Source: Arthrobacter sp. (GTDB lineage: Bacteria > Actinomycetota > Actinomycetes > Actinomycetales > Micrococcaceae). From it: a DNA stretch of 5,610 nt. The notes beneath the pieces were generated by a model that was not told the DNA's origin, searched no databases, and saw only the letters and a list, made by a program, of their open reading frames with translations. The DNA lies in assembly GCA_018260285.1 (NCBI GenBank), contig JAGLBH010000117.1:1-5610 (forward strand), given 5' to 3'. The translations under genes were made by a program, and so were the position numbers. Below are positions 1 through 5,269 of this stretch, piece by piece; position 1 is the stretch's first letter, and every line of letters begins with the position of its first letter.

Positions 1-516
1 CGCTGGGGCGTGGCCGGGGAGTTCGGCCACCAGATTCTCGTCCCCAAGGGCCATCGCTGCGAATGCGGCAACCGCGGATGCTGGGAGCAGTACGCCTCCG
101 GAAACGCCCTGGGGAGGCTGGGGCGCGAAATGGCGGAGGCCAACGCGCCCTTCGCGCAGCCACTCATCGAGGCGGCCCGGGAGGCGGACCGCTCCGTGGA
201 CGGAACCCTCGTCACCCAGCTCGCCCTGGCCGGGGATCCCATGTGCCGGGAGCTGCTTGAGGAAGTGGGGGAATGGCTGGGCATCGGGCTCGCGAATCTC
301 TGCGCCGCCCTGGATCCCGGCAGATTCGTCATCGGCGGCGGCCTCTCCGCCGCAGGCGATCTCCTCCTGGAGCCTGCTCGGGACGCCCTCGCCAAGAACC
401 TCACCGGCCGCGGGTTCCGACCGGTGGCCGAGGTGGCCCGGGCGCAGCTGGGAGCCGACGCAGGCCTTGTCGGGGCAGCGGAGTCAGCTCGCGCTGCGGC
501 CGTCTCCCAGGGCTAG
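1..516 (+). CDS. glk: ROK-family glucokinase, C-terminal part (5' end outside window)
   Basis: Probable ATP-dependent glucokinase (glucose to glucose-6-phosphate, cytoplasmic). The reading frame is open from base 1, so this is the last 171 residues of a protein that is usually about 310-330 aa; the N-terminal nucleotide-binding half and the start lie to the left. Visible are the sugar-binding GEFGH motif (fragment residues 6-10) and the ROK zinc motif HRCECGNRGC (18-27). H10, C20, C22 and C27 have the 10-2-5 spacing of the zinc ligands I recall for Streptomyces glucokinase (His157, Cys167, Cys169, Cys174). The C-terminal motifs FVIGGGLS and ADAGLVGAA are also present. The cysteine motif argues against polyphosphate glucokinase, which normally lacks it. 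A ROK repressor cannot be formally excluded without the N-terminus, and another sugar specificity is possible. The gene ends convergent with the hydrolase, 18 bp apart. Confidence 0.88.
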   Translation, partial: RWGVAGEFGHQILVPKGHRCECGNRGCWEQYASGNALGRLGREMAEANAPFAQPLIEAAREADRSVDGTLVTQLALAGDPMCRELLEEVGEWLGIGLANLCAALDPGRFVIGGGLSAAGDLLLEPARDALAKNLTGRGFRPVAEVARAQLGADAGLVGAAESARAAAVSQG

Positions 517-529
517 CGGCAGAGACGGC
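499..529. terminator. Hairpin at the glk / hydrolase convergent junction
   Basis: An 8-bp perfect inverted repeat, GCCGTCTC (499-506) and GAGACGGC (522-529), has a 15-nt loop that contains the glk stop codon. The left arm is the last coding part of glk; the right arm is in the 18-bp gap before the hydrolase stop. No T-run follows on either strand, which is common for actinobacterial terminators but weakens the call. It could serve both converging transcripts. Confidence 0.4.
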
Positions 530-534
530 TCCGG

Positions 535-1338
535 TCAGGCCTCTGACTCGCTGCGGGCCTTGACGAACGCGATGCTCGAGGCGAAGATCTGCTCGGCGTC
601 GTGGTCCATCGTGGCCACGTGGAACGAGCGGGCGAGCCGCTCCACCGTGAGGCGATCCTCCGGCACCCCTGTCCGCAGCGCGGCGAGCGAGGCGGGGGAG
701 ACCACCGAGTCCCGGTCGGAGATGAGGGCCAGCACGTCGCACGCGATGCTCGGCAGCAGGTCCCGCGTGCTCTTGAACAGCCGCCACAGGTGCGCCACCG
801 AGGCCACGGGCGTGCGGTCATAGCCGCGCTCGGTCACGCCCTCCTTGGCGATGTTGTCCCCGATCGAGGGCACGAACTTCATGACGTGTCTCAGCACGGG
901 AGCCAGCGCGGCGATCTTCTGGTCCACGACGAGCCCGGGGTTCACGACGACGACGCCGGCCGGCCTCTTCCGCGCGGCCAGGTTGAGCGCCAGAGCCCCG
1001 CCCATGGACAGGCCTGCGATGAAGACGCGATCGCAGTGGGCGTCCAGCTCGTCATAGGCGGCGTCGGCCGCTGAGATCCACTGCTCGCGAGTGCTGAGCG
1101 CCATGTCCTCCGGGGTGGTCCCGTGCCCGGGGAGGAGCGGCAGGCGCACGCTGTACCCGGCGTCTGCGAAGACCCGTGCCCAGCGGGCCATGGAGGTGGG
1201 CGATCCCGTGAACCCGTGGAGCAGCAGAACCCCGACGCGCTGGCCTGCGGGCGCCTGGGAGTCGGCGGCGTAGGCGGCGAACGCCTCGTCCGAGGTTTCG
1301 TCCAAAGATGCGGCCAGCGGCCCGAAAGGGTAGGTCAT
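535..1338 (-). CDS. Alpha/beta hydrolase, carboxylesterase / monoacylglycerol lipase type
   Basis: A serine hydrolase of 267 aa, predicted cytoplasmic (no signal peptide), likely acting on short acyl esters or monoacylglycerols. Visible are the oxyanion-hole segment HGFTGSP (41-47), the nucleophile elbow GLSMG (109-113, Ser111), the acid segment SDRDSVVSP (207-215, Asp210) and HVATMDHD (240-247, His240). Ser-to-Asp (99) and Ser-to-His (129) distances equal those I recall for the Bacillus monoacylglycerol lipase bMGL (Ser97, Asp196, His226), and its HVATLDYD motif is near identical. A start at 1380 would add 14 residues rich in Phe/Lys that do not look like family sequence, so the ATG at 1338 is preferred. 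Neither start has a clear Shine-Dalgarno, and an AAAAAT box 7-12 bases upstream of 1338 would fit a leaderless transcript (inference). It is divergent from the acyltransferase gene. True substrate unknown. Confidence 0.85.
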   Translation of the reverse strand: MTYPFGPLAASLDETSDEAFAAYAADSQAPAGQRVGVLLLHGFTGSPTSMARWARVFADAGYSVRLPLLPGHGTTPEDMALSTREQWISAADAAYDELDAHCDRVFIAGLSMGGALALNLAARKRPAGVVVVNPGLVVDQKIAALAPVLRHVMKFVPSIGDNIAKEGVTERGYDRTPVASVAHLWRLFKSTRDLLPSIACDVLALISDRDSVVSPASLAALRTGVPEDRLTVERLARSFHVATMDHDAEQIFASSIAFVKARSESEA

Positions 1339-1364
1339 GGGCAAATTTTTGCACGAAAACTCTC

Positions 1365-1370
1365 TAGGAT
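1365..1370 (+). promoter_or_regulatory. Possible -10 box for the acyltransferase-aroG operon
   Basis: TAGGAT matches the actinobacterial housekeeping -10 pattern TAnnnT and would place transcription start near 1377, giving a 5' leader of about 66 nt before the GTG at 1443. It sits in the only AT-rich patch (about 1341-1380) of the divergent intergenic region. No convincing -35 box is found at 16-19 bp; the TTGCAC at 1349-1354 is too close. The call therefore rests on the -10 and position alone. Confidence 0.35.
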
Positions 1371-1431
1371 GAAAGAACATCGTCTGCGCCCTGTGATCGT
1401 GCTCCGTGATCGCCGAAAGCGCCCGCCCCTC

Positions 1432-1440
1432 AAAGGAGAG
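1432..1440 (+). promoter_or_regulatory. Ribosome binding site of the acyltransferase gene
   Basis: AAAGGAGAG is a strong Shine-Dalgarno whose GGAG core ends 4 nt before the GTG at 1443. It decides for that GTG over the in-frame ATG at 1458, which would be 19 nt away. Confidence 0.75.
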
Positions 1441-1442
1441 CC

Positions 1443-2228
1443 GTGTTCTACTGGTTCATGAAGTCCATCGTTCTCGGACCCGCCATCAAGGCGGTCTTCC
1501 GCCCGTGGGTCAAGGGCCTGCAGAACGTGCCCGAGACCGGCGGCGCGATCCTGGTCTCCAACCACCTCAGCTTCTCTGACTCCATCTTTCTGCCGCTCGC
1601 TGTTCCCCGCCCCGTCTCCTTCCTCGCGAAGAGCGAGTACTTCTCCGGCACGGGCCTCAAGGGCCAGCTGACGAAGAAGTTCTTTCAGGCTTCGCACCAG
1701 ATTCCCATGGACCGCTCCGGCGGTGCGGCATCCCTCAAGTCCCTCGAGGCGGGCATCCGAACTCTCAAGGAGGGAAGGCTGCTCGGCATCTACCCCGAGG
1801 GCACTCGCAGCCCGGACGGGAAGCTGTACAAGGGCAAGATCGGCGTCGCGAAACTCGCTCTCGAGGCAGGTGTCCCCGTGGTGCCCGTCGCGATGATCGG
1901 CACGGACAAGGTCCAGCCCATCGGCAAGAAGATCCCGAACATCCGCCGCGTGGGCCTCATCTTCGGCGAGCCGATGGACTTCTCCCGCTACGCAGGCCAG
2001 AAAGAGGACCATGCCACACTCCGCAAGATCACGGACGAGATCATGGCAGAGCTCATGCGACTCTCCGGCCAGGAGTACGTGGACGTGTACGGAGCGCAGG
2101 TGAAAGCCCAGAATGTTCAGCAGAAGCTGGAGAACATCGCGAGGAGGCTCAATCTGTCTCACATGGCGGAAAACGAGTCCGTCTCGGGCGAGCAGGTCGA
2201 GGGGAAAGGCCCTCAGCGGATAGCCTGA
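1443..2228 (+). CDS. plsC: 1-acyl-sn-glycerol-3-phosphate acyltransferase (PlsC/LPLAT family)
   Basis: A 261-aa acyltransferase that should convert lysophosphatidic acid to phosphatidic acid, the second acylation of phospholipid synthesis, at the inner face of the membrane. The family blocks are in order: NHLSFSD (40-46) with the catalytic H41-x4-D46 pair, IPMDRSGG (87-94) carrying the phosphate-binding Arg91, EGTRSPDG (119-126), and VPVVPVAM (144-151). There is a mildly hydrophobic, aromatic N-terminus (FYWFMKSIVLGP) suited to membrane association. The C-terminal 50 residues are polar and variable. The start is GTG, set by the strong Shine-Dalgarno. It is probably the first gene of an operon with the DAHP synthase, which begins 4 bp after its stop. 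M. tuberculosis Rv2182c is the likely counterpart. The exact acyl acceptor is not provable from sequence; acylation of another lysolipid or mannoside is an alternative. Confidence 0.88.
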   Translation: MFYWFMKSIVLGPAIKAVFRPWVKGLQNVPETGGAILVSNHLSFSDSIFLPLAVPRPVSFLAKSEYFSGTGLKGQLTKKFFQASHQIPMDRSGGAASLKSLEAGIRTLKEGRLLGIYPEGTRSPDGKLYKGKIGVAKLALEAGVPVVPVAMIGTDKVQPIGKKIPNIRRVGLIFGEPMDFSRYAGQKEDHATLRKITDEIMAELMRLSGQEYVDVYGAQVKAQNVQQKLENIARRLNLSHMAENESVSGEQVEGKGPQRIA

Positions 2229-2232
2229 GAGG

Positions 2233-3639
2233 GTGAACCAGGGCAAAAACACTTCAGAAATCAATTCGCACACCTACGTCCAGGCTGGCTCATCCCAGCC
2301 GGGCACGGCGGGTCACCCGGGGCTGGACGCATGGCGGCAGAAGCCCATCAAGCAGCAGCCCGGGTGGGAGAACCATCCTGACTTTGCCTCTTCGGTCGAG
2401 AAGCTCTCCTCCCTTCCGCCGCTCGTGTTCGCGGGTGAGGTGGACATCCTGCGCGAGCGCCTGGCCGCTGCTGCGAAAGGCGAGGCCTTCCTGCTCCAGG
2501 GAGGCGACTGCGCCGAGACGTTCGCAGACTCCACGGCTGACCGCATCTCTGCCAAAGTTCGCACGCTGCTTCAGATGGCCGTCGTCCTGACCTATGGCGC
2601 GTCGGTGCCCGTCATCAAGATGGGCCGCATGGCGGGGCAGTTCGCCAAGCCGCGCTCCTCCTCGGAGGAGACGCGCGGGGGAGTCACCCTTCCCGCCTTC
2701 CGCGGGGACATTGTCAACGGATTCGACTTCACGCCGGAGGCCCGCGAGCCAGACCCCAAGCGGATGCTCCAGGCGTACCACACGTCGGCCTCCACCCTGA
2801 ACCTCATCCGGGCGTTCACGACGGGCGGCTTCGCGGACCTTCGGGCCGTCTACCAGTGGAACCGCGGGTTCACGGCCAACCCCGCGAACGCCCGCTACGA
2901 GTCCACCGCCGCCCAGATCGAGCGCGCCGTGAACTTCATGGAGGCCTGCGGAACGGACTTCGAGGCGCTCAAGCGCGTCGAGTTCTTCGCAAGCCACGAG
3001 GCGCTCCTCCTCGAGTACGAGCACGCGCTGACGCGCCTGGACTCCCGCACCTCGCTGCCCTACGCCACGAGCGGTCACTTCATCTGGATCGGGGAGCGCA
3101 CGCGCGAGATCGACGGGGCCCACGTGGAGTTCTTCTCCGCGGTCCGCAACCCGATCGGCGTGAAGCTCGGCCCCACGACGACGGCGCAGGAGGTCACGGA
3201 CCTCATCGAGAAGCTGGACCCCCGCCGCGAGCCGGGCCGTCTGACCTTCATCAGCCGCATGGGCGCAGGCAAGATCCGGGAGAACCTGCCCCGTCTCATC
3301 GAGGCCGCCCAGGCTGCGGGCGCCCAGCCCCTCTGGATCACCGACCCGATGCACGGCAACACGGTGACGAGCGCCAATGGGTACAAGACGCGCAACTTCA
3401 CGGATGTCGTGGACGAGGTCATGGGCTTCTTCGAGGTTCACCAGGCGCTGGGCACCGTTCCCGGCGGCATCCACGTGGAGATGACGGGAGACGACGTCGC
3501 GGAGTGCCTCGGCGGAGCGGACCCCATCGACGAGGCTGCCTTCGAGGACCGGTACGAGTCGCTCTGCGACCCGCGCCTGAACCACATGCAGTCCCTGGAA
3601 CTGGCGTTCCTCGTGGCAGAGCAGCTCACCAAGCGCTGA
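2233..3639 (+). CDS. aroG: 3-deoxy-D-arabino-heptulosonate 7-phosphate synthase, class II
   Basis: First enzyme of the shikimate pathway: condenses phosphoenolpyruvate and erythrose-4-phosphate to DAHP, in the cytoplasm. At 468 aa it has the normal length for the plant/actinobacterial class II type. Metal ligands corresponding to M. tuberculosis Cys87, His369, Glu411 and Asp441 are present as C93 (QGGDCAETF), H374 (DPMHGNT), E416 (HVEMTGDD) and D446 (CDPRL). Substrate-binding residues matching Arg126, Glu283-Arg284, Lys306 and Arg337 are R132, E288-R289, K311 and R342. The start must be the GTG at 2233: an in-frame TAG at 2221 closes the frame upstream and no other ATG/GTG/TTG occurs in the next 100 codons. 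The only purine-rich stretch (GAGAGG) touches the start codon, so translation probably depends on coupling to plsC, whose stop is 4 bp upstream. In M. tuberculosis this enzyme binds chorismate mutase and is feedback-inhibited by combinations of aromatic amino acids; the same is possible here but not shown. Confidence 0.97.
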   Translation: MNQGKNTSEINSHTYVQAGSSQPGTAGHPGLDAWRQKPIKQQPGWENHPDFASSVEKLSSLPPLVFAGEVDILRERLAAAAKGEAFLLQGGDCAETFADSTADRISAKVRTLLQMAVVLTYGASVPVIKMGRMAGQFAKPRSSSEETRGGVTLPAFRGDIVNGFDFTPEAREPDPKRMLQAYHTSASTLNLIRAFTTGGFADLRAVYQWNRGFTANPANARYESTAAQIERAVNFMEACGTDFEALKRVEFFASHEALLLEYEHALTRLDSRTSLPYATSGHFIWIGERTREIDGAHVEFFSAVRNPIGVKLGPTTTAQEVTDLIEKLDPRREPGRLTFISRMGAGKIRENLPRLIEAAQAAGAQPLWITDPMHGNTVTSANGYKTRNFTDVVDEVMGFFEVHQALGTVPGGIHVEMTGDDVAECLGGADPIDEAAFEDRYESLCDPRLNHMQSLELAFLVAEQLTKR

Positions 3640-3641
3640 CT

Positions 3642-3693
3642 CTTCACACTTCAGCGCTCACGCCTGAACGGGGGGGACGGCTGAAGTGTGAAG
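3642..3693. terminator. Bidirectional terminator between aroG and the kinase gene
   Basis: A perfect 14-bp inverted repeat: CTTCACACTTCAGC (3642-3655) and GCTGAAGTGTGAAG (3680-3693), with a 24-nt loop containing a run of seven G (3670-3676). The arms begin 2 bp after the aroG stop and end 2 bp after the kinase stop, so the hairpin occupies nearly the whole convergent gap. There is no T-run on either side, as is usual for actinobacterial I-shaped terminators. Symmetry suggests it serves both genes. Confidence 0.72.
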
Positions 3694-3695
3694 CC

Positions 3696-5207
3696 TCAGG
3701 GGAAGAAGGGGAACGGCATCCCTGTGAGGAAGAGCGTCACCCCCAGCGAGATCACGGCCAGGCACATCATGAGGGCGATGATCGCCGTGAGCGTGCTGTT
3801 CCCCGAGCGGCGAACGGATCGAAGGGGCTGACGTGCTGATCGATTCTGCGCGCGGCGCTCTCTGCGGCTGAGACTGCTCGAACCGCTGGGGACAGCCGCG
3901 GGGAAACCCTCTCCGGCGGGATGGGGGGTCAGCGGAAGTGCTTCTGAGGAGGTCTCGTCCTCGTCCTCCTCTGCGACCTCCAGGACGAGGGGCGAGCGCT
4001 GCGCAGGGGGCTGCGCCTGCCGGGGTGCTGCCGTCGCAGACACACCCAGCGCCTGGGTGGGCTCAGACTGTGAGGGAAGGGGCACCGTGCCCAGCGCCTG
4101 GGTGGCCTGCGCTGAACCGCCGAGCGCGTGCGCAGGATGCTCGCGCGATCCCAGCGCCTGTGTCGGCAGCTCTTCAGGGGGCAGCGCTCGTGTGATGCCG
4201 TCGTCGTCCGCAAAGACCTGCCCGGAGGCCGAGGCGAGGGTGCGGGTGGCGGGCTGGTCGCCCGAAGAGGGAAGGGCGAGCGCCTGGGTGGCGTGGTCGT
4301 CTGTGTCGGCCGAGGCCCCGACCGCTCCCACGAACGGCGGGCGGCTGGGGCGCGGCGGCTGGACGGGATCCGGGGGCAGGATCGAGAGGATGTGGTCGAT
4401 CTCCGGCAGGATGTCCTGGGCCGTCTGCGGCCGCTCGTCGGGCTCGCGCGCGCAGCACCACTGGACGAGTGAGTCCACTTCCGCGTGCACCCGAGGCTCG
4501 CGCGACGACGGTGGCGGCACGTCCCGGTGCACATGCGCATATGCCACGTTGATGGGGTTGGCCCCTGTGAAGGGCGGCGCCCCCGTGACCAGCTCGAAGA
4601 GCAGGATGCCCGCGGAGTAGATGTCGCTGCGGCTGTCGCTTGCCGCATCGGAGATGACCTCCGGCGCCACGTATCGGGCGGTGCCCATGATGGTGGCCGT
4701 GGTCCGGGCCTCAGCGACAGCCCGGGCGAGCCCGAAGTCCGTGAGCTTGGCATGGCCGCGGTCCGTGACGAGCACGTTGTCTGGCTTGACGTCCCGGTGG
4801 ATGATTCCGGCCTCGTGCGCGTGCCCCAGGGCCTCGATGAGCTGACGCCAGAGGAGCAGAGCCGCCCGGTTGGGCAGAGGAGCCTCATCGCGGATCAGCT
4901 GGCGGAGAGTGCGTCCCGGGACGAACTCGAAGACGATGTAGGGCAGCGACTGCTCGTCGCTGCGATCCAGAACATGGACGATGTTCGGATGGGCCAGCCG
5001 CGCCGAGGCGCGTGCTTCCGTGGAGAAGCGGCGGATGAAGGACTCGTCCGAGCCGAGAGAGGGGGAGATCACCTTGACCGCCACGTCCCGGTCCAGCCGA
5101 GCGTCATGGGCAAGATACACGGTGGACATGCCGCCGACGCCGAGGACCGGTCCAACGCTGTACCGTCCGTCGATCACGGTGCCGCTGAGTCTGCGTTCGT
5201 CTGTCAT
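3696..5207 (-). CDS. pknL: Membrane-anchored Ser/Thr protein kinase, PknL type, without PASTA domains
   Basis: A eukaryotic-like kinase of 503 aa. Kinase domain about 11-275: glycine loop GVGGMSTVY (23-31), ATP-anchoring K45, helix-C E64, catalytic HRDVKPDN (137-144), metal-binding DFG (157-159), activation loop with T169, T170 and T172, then GTARYVAPE (175-183). All catalytic residues are intact, and the HRD arginine suggests control by activation-loop phosphorylation. Residues about 278-469 are a Pro/Ala/Gln-rich disordered linker with seven TQALG-like repeats, an acidic patch (412-422) and an Arg-rich stretch (448-467). One transmembrane helix follows (about 472-495), then only about 8 outside residues. 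This topology, and the kinase-domain wording after the activation loop, resemble M. tuberculosis PknL, which also lies beside aroG. The start at 5207 has a GGAAGG Shine-Dalgarno; the earlier ATG at 5264 would read through the upstream hairpin. Substrates unknown. Confident as a kinase, less so as a strict pknL orthologue. Confidence 0.92.
   Translation of the reverse strand: MTDERRLSGTVIDGRYSVGPVLGVGGMSTVYLAHDARLDRDVAVKVISPSLGSDESFIRRFSTEARASARLAHPNIVHVLDRSDEQSLPYIVFEFVPGRTLRQLIRDEAPLPNRAALLLWRQLIEALGHAHEAGIIHRDVKPDNVLVTDRGHAKLTDFGLARAVAEARTTATIMGTARYVAPEVISDAASDSRSDIYSAGILLFELVTGAPPFTGANPINVAYAHVHRDVPPPSSREPRVHAEVDSLVQWCCAREPDERPQTAQDILPEIDHILSILPPDPVQPPRPSRPPFVGAVGASADTDDHATQALALPSSGDQPATRTLASASGQVFADDDGITRALPPEELPTQALGSREHPAHALGGSAQATQALGTVPLPSQSEPTQALGVSATAAPRQAQPPAQRSPLVLEVAEEDEDETSSEALPLTPHPAGEGFPAAVPSGSSSLSRRERRAQNRSARQPLRSVRRSGNSTLTAIIALMMCLAVISLGVTLFLTGMPFPFFP
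4044..4289 (-). repeat. Seven T/H-x-x-L (TQALG-like) repeats in the kinase linker
   Basis: Within the kinase linker, a five-residue unit recurs: TQALA (307), TRTLA (321), TRALP (339), TQALG (349), HALG preceded by PA (359-363, Thr lost), TQALG (369) and TQALG (384). Spacing is 14, 18, 10, 10, 10 and 15 residues. At DNA level the best-preserved copies show the core CAGCGCCTG on the + strand (for example near 4047-4055, 4091-4099, 4151-4159). The copy at 4043-4059 is also a 7-bp palindrome with a 3-nt loop, a by-product of the Thr-Gln-Ala-Leu-Gly codons. Between units the sequence differs, so the motif rather than the whole region appears preserved. Confidence 0.8.
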
Positions 5208-5211
5208 GGGA

Positions 5212-5217
5212 CCTTCC
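5212..5217 (-). promoter_or_regulatory. Ribosome binding site of the kinase gene
   Basis: On the - strand GGAAGG ends 4 nt before the ATG at 5207. It supports that start over the ATG at 5264. No clean TAnnnT -10 box is visible in the 62 bp between the transglycosylase stop and the kinase start. Confidence 0.6.
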
Positions 5218-5227
5218 GTTAAATCAC

Positions 5228-5257
5228 CGAAGCCCGAGCCGAGAGGCCCGGGCTTCG
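5228..5257 (-). terminator. Hairpin between the transglycosylase and kinase genes
   Basis: Perfect 9-bp arms CGAAGCCCG (5228-5236) and CGGGCTTCG (5249-5257) continue, after one mismatch, into a 3-bp GCC/GGC stem closed by a 4-nt loop. It begins 12 bp after the transglycosylase stop. On the - strand it is followed, four bases on, by a short ATTTAA tract, so it could terminate the transglycosylase transcript (possibly partially) before the kinase. Confidence 0.62.
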
Positions 5258-5269
5258 ACGACAAGCTGA

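Noticed and set aside
1393..1410. CRP/GlxR-like site starting TGTGA
   Set aside because: Only the left half-site matches; the right half lacks TCACA at the required distance.
1335..2273. Long - strand open frame (312 codons) opposite plsC
   Set aside because: Lies wholly antisense to a gene with all PlsC motifs; its Leu/Arg/Asp/His-rich composition is typical of a reverse-frame shadow in high-GC DNA, with no recognisable domain.
2290..3585. Long - strand open frame (431 codons) opposite aroG
   Set aside because: Antisense to a fully conserved DAHP synthase; Val/Arg/Glu/Gly-rich composition and no motif. Explained by strong G/C third-position bias of aroG.
2856..3839. + strand open frame (327 codons) spanning the end of aroG, the terminator and the end of the kinase gene
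   Set aside because: Arg/Gly/Pro/His-rich shadow frame crossing a strong hairpin and two real gene ends; no domain.
4043..4165. Recurrent GC-rich palindromic words that might be protein-binding sites or a CRISPR-like repeat
   Set aside because: They are in frame with, and explained by, the repeated Thr-Gln-Ala-Leu-Gly codons of the kinase linker; spacing is irregular and there are no spacers of constant length.
3929..4888. - strand open frame (319 codons) overlapping the kinase in another frame
   Set aside because: Ser/Arg/Pro-rich low-complexity translation of the kinase gene in the wrong frame.
5208..5264. 19-residue N-terminal extension of the kinase from the ATG at 5264
   Set aside because: It would be encoded by the hairpin at 5228-5257, lacks a ribosome site, and the ATG at 5207 has one and begins where kinase homology begins.
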